Positions 34,348-41,403 of a stretch of 64,000 nt of DNA are shown here, in pieces (position 1 is the first letter of the stretch; every line of letters starts with the position of its first letter). The notes under the pieces are model-generated. The model saw only the letters and a list, made by a program, of their open reading frames with translations, made no database searches and was not told the origin of the DNA. The stretch covers positions 930,001-994,000 of the forward strand of contig NZ_OY764212.1 of the NCBI RefSeq assembly GCF_963668165.1. The letters run 5' to 3'. A program made the position numbers and the translations under genes. This DNA is from Marispirochaeta sp. (GTDB lineage Bacteria > Spirochaetota > Spirochaetia > JC444 > Marispirochaetaceae).

Positions 34348-35604
34348 ATGTATAAACAGGATTACGCAAAAAACAAGACCTTCAAACTTGTTTACAATCC
34401 ACCCTTCGCCAACAACTACGCCCGTACTCTGCTTCTGCTTGATCACGGTAAGGGCTGTTATCTTTTTGATGCCGACGGTAACCGCTACCTGGATTTCGGA
34501 TCCGGGATAGCAGTTAACGCCCTGGGACACGGACGGGAGGATCTGGCCGCGATTGCAGCGGAACAGATGAAGAAGATTGTCCACGTCTCCAACCTCTACA
34601 CCACCGAACCGGCTCTGCAGTGTGCCGGCCGACTGATGCATCTGGGAAACTTTGACGCTGTCTACTTCGGGAACTCCGGCACCGAGGCAGTAGAAGCGGC
34701 CCTCAAGTTCGCCCGCCTCTACGCCCTGCGTACAAAAGGCGAAGGACACCATCGGATTGCCAGTTTTTCCGGCGCCTTTCACGGAAGGACCATGGGAGCC
34801 CTTTCCGCGACTCATACCCCGGCCTACCAGGACCCCTTCCGTCCCCTGGTTCCCGGCTGTACAGCTCTGCCCTACAATGATGTCGATGCCCTGAAAAATA
34901 ACCTGGACGACAGCTATGCTGCGGTAATCGTGGAACCCCTGCAAGGGGAAGGGGGCTTACGGTCTGTTACGCCCGGGTTCGCCGAAGCCCTGAACAGCAT
35001 CTGCAGGGAAATGGACATTGTCCTGATTGCCGACGAAGTTCAGACCGGGCTGGGTCGGACCGGAGAAATCCTGGCCTGCAGCTGGGCGGGACTGAATCCC
35101 GACATGGTTACCCTGGCAAAACCCCTGGCGGGAGGCCTCCCCCTGTCAGCGGTCCTTGTGCCGGAGCGGATCAACAAGCAGATTAACGTCGGCGAACACG
35201 CCTCAACCTTTGGCGGCGGTCCTGTAACAACTGCAGTAGCGGGAGCAGTCCTGGATATTATCTGCGACGCCGGCTTCATTAAGCGGGTACAGGAGGCAGG
35301 TGAGCATCTGCACCGCCGGCTGAAAGAAATCTGCCAAAGCTCGACGCTGGCCAAAGAAGTCCGGGGGCACGGGCTGCTTGCCGGAATAGCCGTCGGATAT
35401 CCGGAAAAGGATGCAAAACTCAGGATGGGCAGCCTGATAGAAAAGCTGCAGGACAGGGGACTCCTTGCCCTGCGCTCGGGTACCAATATCCTGCGGATTG
35501 CACCGCCGTTGATTATTGAAAAAGATCAGATCGACGAAGGCTGCGATATTATCGCCGCCGTTTTAGCTGAAGAAACAGAATACGTGCCAAGGAGACAAAC
35601 ATGA
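34348..35604 (+). CDS. argD: Acetylornithine aminotransferase
   Basis: A 418-aa PLP enzyme converting acetylglutamate semialdehyde to acetylornithine. Motifs are YLDFGSGIAVNALGHG, YFGNSGTEAVEAALKFAR, AFHGRTMGALSAT, the cofactor Asp in IADEVQTGLGRTG and the PLP-Lys in LAKPLAGGLPLSAV. A GGAG site precedes the ATG. The stop overlaps the argG start by four bases, so translation is coupled. It may also act on succinyl-diaminopimelate. Confidence 0.94.
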   Translation: MYKQDYAKNKTFKLVYNPPFANNYARTLLLLDHGKGCYLFDADGNRYLDFGSGIAVNALGHGREDLAAIAAEQMKKIVHVSNLYTTEPALQCAGRLMHLGNFDAVYFGNSGTEAVEAALKFARLYALRTKGEGHHRIASFSGAFHGRTMGALSATHTPAYQDPFRPLVPGCTALPYNDVDALKNNLDDSYAAVIVEPLQGEGGLRSVTPGFAEALNSICREMDIVLIADEVQTGLGRTGEILACSWAGLNPDMVTLAKPLAGGLPLSAVLVPERINKQINVGEHASTFGGGPVTTAVAGAVLDIICDAGFIKRVQEAGEHLHRRLKEICQSSTLAKEVRGHGLLAGIAVGYPEKDAKLRMGSLIEKLQDRGLLALRSGTNILRIAPPLIIEKDQIDEGCDIIAAVLAEETEYVPRRQT

Positions 35605-36881
35605 AACAACACACAAGAGAAATCAAGAAAATCGTTCTCGCCTATTCCGGCGGGCTGGACACATCGATCATCATCCCCTGGCTTAAAGAAAATTATCACG
35701 GTGCCGAGATCGTAGGTATCTGTACCAACGTGGGTCAGGACGAGGACTGGAACAAGATGGAAGAAAAGGCCCTGACCTCGGGGGCTTCTAAACTCTACAT
35801 CAAGGACATCCGCGAAGAGTTCGCCAAAGATTTTCTGTTCCGCGTGGTCCGGGCCGGGGCACGTTATGAAGGGAAATACCTGCTGGGAACTTCCATTGCG
35901 CGGCCGCTGCAGGCGAAATGCCAGGTCGAGGTCGCACTGCAGGAGAACGCCGACGCCGTTGCCCACGGCTGTACCGGAAAGGGTAACGACCAGGTACGTT
36001 TTGAGCTGACCTACAAGGCCCTTGCCCCCCAGCTCGAGGTTATTGCCCCGTGGCGGCTCTGGGACATCAGCAGCCGGGAAGACGCCATTGAGTATGCTCA
36101 GGCACGGGGCATCCACCTGGGGAACATCAGCAAACAGAATATCTACTCCCGGGACTGGAACATCTGGCATATGAGCCATGAAGGCGGAGACCTGGAAGAC
36201 CCCTGGAACAGACCCAAAGACGAGATGTTCCAGCTGACAAAATCCCCAAAAGAGGCCCCGGACAAGGAGACGGAGATCACCATCGACTTTGAAAAGGGTT
36301 TTCCCGTGGGGATTAACGGCGAACGGTTGAGCGCGGTGGAAATCCTCTCTCAATTGAATAAAATTGGCGCTGAAAACGGTATCGGCCGGGTCGACATGGT
36401 AGAAACCCGGGTTGTGGGAATGAAGAGTCGCGGTGTGTACGAGACCCCCGCCGGCGAAATCCTGCTGACCGCCCTGGCGGAACTGGAGATGATGACCATG
36501 GATTTCAATACCCTGGGCTTTAAACGTAAAATGAGTCAGCAGTATGCCGAAATAGTGTATGCGGGAAAATGGTACACCACCTTCCGGGAATCCATGGACG
36601 CCTTTATGGATAAGGCGTATCAGTACGTAACCGGTTCAGTGCGCCTGGTTCTCTACAAGGGGAATGTTATCATAGCCGGCAGGAAGTCCCCCTACTCCCT
36701 CTACCTTGAGGATCTGGCATCCTTTGGTGAGTCCACCTATGACCACAGCGACGCCACGGGGTTTATCAACCTCTACGGACTTGCCACCGGTGTCGAGGCC
36801 ATGGTACATAAGAGAATAGATGCCGAGGAGGGACAGGCCCCGGAGATGAAACACGTGGCCGCCACCTACCACGACAAATAA
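35601..36881 (+). CDS. argG: Argininosuccinate synthase
   Basis: A 426-aa enzyme that joins citrulline and aspartate with ATP. The ATP-pyrophosphatase P-loop is LAYSGGLDTSIIIPWL. Further motifs are AHGCTGKGNDQVRFEL and KKSPYSLYLEDLASFGES. Argininosuccinate lyase (argH) is not adjacent and must lie elsewhere. The ATG at 35601 lies inside the argD stop. Confidence 0.96.
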   Translation: MKQHTREIKKIVLAYSGGLDTSIIIPWLKENYHGAEIVGICTNVGQDEDWNKMEEKALTSGASKLYIKDIREEFAKDFLFRVVRAGARYEGKYLLGTSIARPLQAKCQVEVALQENADAVAHGCTGKGNDQVRFELTYKALAPQLEVIAPWRLWDISSREDAIEYAQARGIHLGNISKQNIYSRDWNIWHMSHEGGDLEDPWNRPKDEMFQLTKSPKEAPDKETEITIDFEKGFPVGINGERLSAVEILSQLNKIGAENGIGRVDMVETRVVGMKSRGVYETPAGEILLTALAELEMMTMDFNTLGFKRKMSQQYAEIVYAGKWYTTFRESMDAFMDKAYQYVTGSVRLVLYKGNVIIAGRKSPYSLYLEDLASFGESTYDHSDATGFINLYGLATGVEAMVHKRIDAEEGQAPEMKHVAATYHDK

Positions 36882-36898
36882 ACCTTAAGGAGCCCCCG

Positions 36899-38497
36899 GT
36901 GAACTTCACAAATCTGGATCGGACCGATGCCTATCGGAAACTGAAGGATGAGTACTCCGCCGGCACGGAAAGACTTTTGCTGCCGGATATTCTTTCCGAA
37001 GAAAGAATCACTACATACAGCATAGCCGCCGGGGGCGGACTTACCTATAACTATGCGGCAAAACAGGTCGACGACAGCGTCCTGAATATCCTCAGCGACC
37101 TGGCCGCCGAGACCGGATGCATCGAGAAATACCGCGCCCTGGCGGCGGGCGAGAGAATGAACACCGGCGAGGACCGCCGGGTGCTGCACCATCTTACCAG
37201 GGGGGAACTCATCGGGCCGGTAAGCGAAGCAGACAGCAATCTGGGGGCCTTTTACCGGGAGCAGCAGCAGCGCATCGCCGAGTTCAGCCGCAGGGTCCGC
37301 TCCGGAGAGATTACCGGTTCCACCGGAAAGAGCTTTTCTACGGTGGTGCAGATCGGAATCGGAGGCTCCGATTTGGGGCCCCGGGCACTCTATCTTGCTT
37401 TGAAAAACTGGTGCCGCACCGAACTGGGGCCGCCTCAGCTGGCCGCACGGTTCATCTCCAATGTGGATCCTGATGATGCCGAGGAAGTTCTGCACAGCCT
37501 GGACCTGGAGCGGACCCTCTTTATTCTCGTCTCCAAGAGCGGGACTACCCAGGAAACCCTCACCAACCGCACCCTGGTTACAGAAATGATGCGTTCCTCC
37601 GGAATCCCGGGTCTTGATCCGGAGCGCCACTTCGTGGCGGTAACCTCCCAGACCAGCCCGCTGGCAAAGTCTCCGGGCTTTCTGGACTCATTCTTCATAG
37701 ACGACTATATCGGCGGCCGCTACTCCTCCACCAGCGCCGTGGGTGGTGTGGTGCTGAGCCTGGCCTTTGGACCGAAGATATTCGAGCGCCTGCTCGCCGG
37801 AGCCCACGAAGCGGATAAAGCCGCAATGGAAAAGGATTTCCACTGCAACGCAGCCCTTACAGATGCCTTGATTGGAGTATGGGAACGGAACATCTGCGGA
37901 TTTCCGGTATCCGCCATTCTGCCCTACAGTCAGGGCCTGCACCGTTTCCCCGCCCATCTGCAGCAACTGGACATGGAGTCCAACGGCAAACAGGTTAACC
38001 GCGACGGAGAACCTCTGGGCTATTCCACGGGGCCGGTAATCTTCGGCGAACCAGGCACCAACGGACAGCACTCCTTCTACCAGCTGCTCCACCAGGGAAC
38101 GGATATAGTTCCTTTGCAGTTCATCGGCTTTATCCGTTCCCAGACCGGCTACGACACCGAATACGAAGGTTCCACGAGCCAGCAGAAGCTCAAGGCTAAC
38201 CTGACAGCCCAGATTGTGGCATTTGCTGCCGGTAAAGAGAACAGCAACCTGAACAAGAACTTCCCCGGAGGCCGTCCGTCAAGCCTTATATACGCCGACC
38301 AGCTTACCCCGGAAGCCCTGGGGGCCCTGCTTGCCCATTTTGAAAACAAGGTAATGTTCCAGGGCTTCATCTGGAATATCAACTCCTTTGATCAGGAGGG
38401 AGTTCAGCTGGGGAAAATCCTGACAAATCAGGTACTTGGAGCACCGGAGAAACGGGGAGCGCTGCTCAACGCCTACGCACGGCTGCTTAAGCTTTAA
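36899..38497 (+). CDS. pgi: Glucose-6-phosphate isomerase
   Basis: A 532-aa enzyme interconverting glucose 6-phosphate and fructose 6-phosphate. Seen are QIGIGGSDLGPRALYLAL, LVSKSGTTQETLTNRT, the signature DDYIGGRYSSTSAVGG and the HRFPAHLQQLDMESNGK region. GTG start, 17 bases after argG with AAGGAG ahead. It is of the standard PGI family, not the cupin type. Co-transcription with the arg genes is possible but would be metabolically odd. Confidence 0.95.
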   Translation: MNFTNLDRTDAYRKLKDEYSAGTERLLLPDILSEERITTYSIAAGGGLTYNYAAKQVDDSVLNILSDLAAETGCIEKYRALAAGERMNTGEDRRVLHHLTRGELIGPVSEADSNLGAFYREQQQRIAEFSRRVRSGEITGSTGKSFSTVVQIGIGGSDLGPRALYLALKNWCRTELGPPQLAARFISNVDPDDAEEVLHSLDLERTLFILVSKSGTTQETLTNRTLVTEMMRSSGIPGLDPERHFVAVTSQTSPLAKSPGFLDSFFIDDYIGGRYSSTSAVGGVVLSLAFGPKIFERLLAGAHEADKAAMEKDFHCNAALTDALIGVWERNICGFPVSAILPYSQGLHRFPAHLQQLDMESNGKQVNRDGEPLGYSTGPVIFGEPGTNGQHSFYQLLHQGTDIVPLQFIGFIRSQTGYDTEYEGSTSQQKLKANLTAQIVAFAAGKENSNLNKNFPGGRPSSLIYADQLTPEALGALLAHFENKVMFQGFIWNINSFDQEGVQLGKILTNQVLGAPEKRGALLNAYARLLKL

Positions 38498-38556
38498 GAT
38501 TCCGCTGACAGCAGCTCTCATTCATCACTGCCGGCTGCCGATAATAATACTTAAGT

Positions 38557-39033
38557 ATGACGGCAGCCGGGAAAATATCTGCAGCCTCACTCATTATCTC
38601 CCTGATCTTCTTGTCAACCCAAGCGGCGACGGCGGATGATCAGACAGAAGAACTGTCTCTGGCGGTGATTCTGGAATCAGTCTCCCTTAAGGGAATCCCG
38701 TACATCTGGGGCGGATCAAATCTGAAAGGGATGGACTGTTCAGGCTTTATTTACACAATCTATGCCGAACGGGTACCTGACCTGCCCCGACGGTCGATCG
38801 ACCAGTACCGCTACGGAACAGCTGTTACCACTGGAAAAGAAGAACCAGGAGACCTGGTCTTCTTTAATACGGAAGGCTGGAGTGCGAGTCACGTTGGTAT
38901 CTACCTGGGGGATGGACGCTTCATACATGCCGCATCAGGCGAAAAACGCAATGGAATAATAATTTCTTCCCTGGATTCCCCTTATTACCGGGCCCGCTAC
39001 CTGGGAGCACGAAGACTTCCGGTTTCTGATTAG
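38557..39033 (+). CDS. NlpC/P60-family cell-wall hydrolase
   Basis: A 158-aa exported protein. The signal peptide is residues 1-26 (KISAASLIISLIFLSTQAATA). The NlpC/P60 domain follows, with the catalytic Cys in GMDCSGFIYTIY, the His in SASHVGIYLGDG and the third polar residue in FIHAAS. Such enzymes cut peptides of peptidoglycan in the periplasm. There is no SH3 or LysM anchoring domain, so it is a minimal catalytic form. Confidence 0.88.
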   Translation: MTAAGKISAASLIISLIFLSTQAATADDQTEELSLAVILESVSLKGIPYIWGGSNLKGMDCSGFIYTIYAERVPDLPRRSIDQYRYGTAVTTGKEEPGDLVFFNTEGWSASHVGIYLGDGRFIHAASGEKRNGIIISSLDSPYYRARYLGARRLPVSD

Positions 39034-39046
39034 TGCGGGGATCAGA

Positions 39047-39087
39047 AAAAAAGCGACCCCCCGGTAAAAGGAGTAAAACCCGGGGGG
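39047..39087 (-). terminator. Terminator downstream of cyclase-like gene
   Basis: On the minus strand an 8-bp stem (CCGGGGGG pairing with CCCCCCGG) is followed by TCGCTTTTTTT. It ends transcription of the gene at 39181-40107 and also lies just after the NlpC/P60 stop. Confidence 0.65.
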
Positions 39088-39180
39088 CCAAAGGAGGTCA
39101 ATGAAAAAGAAAACTCTCTCATTATTCCTAACCCCGTACGAGTTCCAAAGTTACAATTTTTTAAAAAATATTCATTCGTA

Positions 39181-40107
39181 TTACAGCAGGTCCAGACGAT
39201 TCGGCATGCAGTAGGCCCCACGCCCTTCAAAATCCCCGGCACACTCGAAAACAGAAGCAATTCTAGGGCTTACCTCATTGTAAAGGCTCCCGGAAATTGA
39301 AACCCCTCCAGCAGGAGTGTTCTGTTTTTCAAGATGACTGGCGTAATTTATAACCTCGGAGACGATATTCCCCGTCTGATTAAGAAACTTGATCTTTCCT
39401 GTATCCAGGCCGATTCTGAGGGCAAGAGGCTCTTTAAGGGGAGAGTCTGTCTGCAGATGAAACACCGGCAGAGATCTCTGGATCTCGAAGGCACACAGGA
39501 CACTTCTGTCCTGATGTCCCCTGAAGGTGAAAGCGGCAATACCTCCATCACCCGCAAAATTCCAGATGCGCCCGTCATATCTGTTTATCCGGTCTTCAAT
39601 GAATTTTCTTAGATGAAAGTAAACCTTCTCCATAACCTTGTTTCCGTACCTGGAGACCATGGCGGAATTCCCGGCCACATCAAGACTCATAATGGTTATG
39701 GCGTATCGTTTCCCCTCGTTCAGAGAACCCCAGTTAGCCTGCAGATCAAGGTCTTTGCGAAGCTTGACCAGCCGCCGTTTTCGAAAATCATAGACCATAC
39801 CCGTATGAGCAAGACTGTTCAGAAACTCCTCAAGACCTTCTATCCTGACCTGGCGCCCCAGAATAGTCTGATCATCCAGGCTGACAATCAGCTCGATCAG
39901 TTTGTCCATCTGGTTCTTGTCGATACACTCATCAACCAGAGCGGCAGCACATTTTCGGGGAGAAAGGGTAAAATGGGTTTCCGTACCGGTGAGGAAATGG
40001 CTGTTGTATCGTTTAAAGAGGAGACGTCCGATTTCATCAATTTCATCAGGACGGAAGTTCTGCGCCAAGAGTTCAATTTTTCGGTTTTTCAAAGCAGGTT
40101 CCAGCAT
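39181..40107 (-). CDS. Class III adenylate/guanylate cyclase-like protein
   Basis: A 308-aa protein. The first 130 residues are a helical domain of unknown role. Residues about 140-300 are a class III nucleotidyl cyclase domain: SLDVAGNSAMVSRYG with the first metal Asp, WNFAGDGGIAAFTF with the second, LRIGLDTGKIKFLN and NIVSEVINYASHLEKQN. The two metal Asp positions remain, but substrate-binding residues are not clear, so activity is uncertain. It lacks a membrane anchor and a signal peptide. No partner gene is seen nearby. Confidence 0.72.
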   Translation of the reverse strand: MLEPALKNRKIELLAQNFRPDEIDEIGRLLFKRYNSHFLTGTETHFTLSPRKCAAALVDECIDKNQMDKLIELIVSLDDQTILGRQVRIEGLEEFLNSLAHTGMVYDFRKRRLVKLRKDLDLQANWGSLNEGKRYAITIMSLDVAGNSAMVSRYGNKVMEKVYFHLRKFIEDRINRYDGRIWNFAGDGGIAAFTFRGHQDRSVLCAFEIQRSLPVFHLQTDSPLKEPLALRIGLDTGKIKFLNQTGNIVSEVINYASHLEKQNTPAGGVSISGSLYNEVSPRIASVFECAGDFEGRGAYCMPNRLDLL

Positions 40108-40263
40108 ATTGTCCTCTCACCAGCTGCACAATTTACGAGACGGCCTATTGCCGCGGGGACTTTTTTTGCTGTTGCCGTTTATAAAGGACCATTATACACG
40201 AACGGCCCCGCTGGGAGAAGGGGTTTTTGTTTTCCTTATAAAAATGATTATATTCTGAGAGTC

Positions 40264-40683
40264 ATGAATAGAAAAGAATCTTCAGAAGAGCAGTGGCGAA
40301 GAGACTTGAGTCCCTTTGAGTATCACGTACTGCGGGAAAAAGGCACAGAACGGGCCTTCAGCGGCGCTCTGTACGCCGAAAAGCGAAAGGGCCGTTATTA
40401 CTGCCGCGCCTGCGGACAGGAGCTGTTCAGCTCAGAAGCAAAATTCGAGTCCGGTTCGGGCTGGCCCAGTTATTTTCAACCTCTCAAGCCGAAGGCTGTC
40501 GAGGAGCATCAGGACAGCTCCCACTCCATGAATCGCACCGAGGTTGTCTGCTCAAACTGCAAGAGCCATCTGGGGCACGTTTTCAGCGACGGCCCGCAGC
40601 CGACGGGTTTACGCTACTGTATAAATTCGGTGTGCCTGAGCTTCGAACCGGAAGATGGGGATCAGGAACGGGATAAAAGATAG
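40264..40683 (+). CDS. msrB: Peptide-methionine (R)-S-oxide reductase MsrB
   Basis: A 139-aa enzyme that repairs oxidised methionine. Zinc-binding CxxC pairs are CRACGQEL and CSNCKSHLGHVF. The substrate site is FESGSGWPSYFQPL, and the catalytic Cys is in GLRYCINSVCLSF. The start is the ATG at 40264; the open frame continues upstream without coding pattern. Its 3' end overlaps the chorismate mutase gene by 22 bases in convergent orientation. Confidence 0.94.
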   Translation: MNRKESSEEQWRRDLSPFEYHVLREKGTERAFSGALYAEKRKGRYYCRACGQELFSSEAKFESGSGWPSYFQPLKPKAVEEHQDSSHSMNRTEVVCSNCKSHLGHVFSDGPQPTGLRYCINSVCLSFEPEDGDQERDKR

Positions 40684-41396
40684 CGGATCTCTCCCTCTTT
40701 CGTCAGGGGAATTATTACGTTCCGGTAGAGTTCCGTCACCGCATCAGGGTCCAGGACACGGCGCAGAGAGAAATCACTGATCTCCTGAAGGCGTCGTGAT
40801 TTTGTCCGGACCCGTTCAAGAATGCGTTCCTCCACCTCGGGACGGGTAAGTTTTCTGCCGATCTCCTCTGCTTTGCCTTCCCGAATAAGGGCTCCGTAAA
40901 CTTCAGGATCCTTTCTGTATTTGCTTTCAGCGACATAGAAGGAGGCAAAATGGACCCGCCGGGCCAATGCCTGAAAACAGATCACATCCCGCTCAATGCT
41001 TGAGCCGTACTGCCCGTCGTCGCCTTCGGCGCAAATCTCTGGAAGCAGTTTAAGGTAGGCCGCCGTGATTTCGGGACTTACGTTTACCCGATCGTAGTCG
41101 TCTATGTTTAATCCCCGGGGAGAAACGATTATGTCCCGCAGTGATGGGGGGAGATTCCTGTTGACCGGACGTTCCTCGGGGGTAAGGAAACGTCCGAACC
41201 TGGCATCCATCTCCTCCTGGGCCTTGAGTCGCAGCGAAAAGAGGCTCTCATCATTCTCCCCGGCAAATCCGCTGTGGCCGGCACGGTAACAGAAGGGGTT
41301 CAGCATAAACTGGATTCGTTCTATAAGGACAAAGATAATCGTTTCTTCCAGTGCCTCCAGGCGTGAGGCAATGTAATCGAGATCAAGCATATCCAT
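40662..41396 (-). CDS. Chorismate mutase, eukaryotic/AroQ-beta type
   Basis: A 244-aa protein whose whole length follows yeast Aro7 and plant chorismate mutases rather than the short bacterial AroQ. Aligned parts are LEETIIFVLIERIQF with CYRAGHSGF, the middle YGSSIERDVICFQALARRVHFASFY, AESKYRKDPEVYGALIREGK, VEERILERV and the end YRNVIIPLTKEGEIRYLLSRS. The enzyme turns chorismate into prephenate for Phe and Tyr. In yeast it is regulated by Tyr and Trp. It is seven bases downstream of ftsK on the same strand. Recognition is by recalled sequence similarity, so origin by transfer is inferred only. Confidence 0.8.
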   Translation of the reverse strand: MDMLDLDYIASRLEALEETIIFVLIERIQFMLNPFCYRAGHSGFAGENDESLFSLRLKAQEEMDARFGRFLTPEERPVNRNLPPSLRDIIVSPRGLNIDDYDRVNVSPEITAAYLKLLPEICAEGDDGQYGSSIERDVICFQALARRVHFASFYVAESKYRKDPEVYGALIREGKAEEIGRKLTRPEVEERILERVRTKSRRLQEISDFSLRRVLDPDAVTELYRNVIIPLTKEGEIRYLLSRS

Positions 41397-41403
41397 ACTG
41401 GTT

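Noticed and set aside
39101..39214. Short open frame of 37 codons (MKKKTLSLF start) after a strong AAGGAGG site
   Set aside because: The spacing to the ATG is only three bases, the product has no clear coding pattern and its end runs over the cyclase-like gene on the other strand. It may be a gene remnant.
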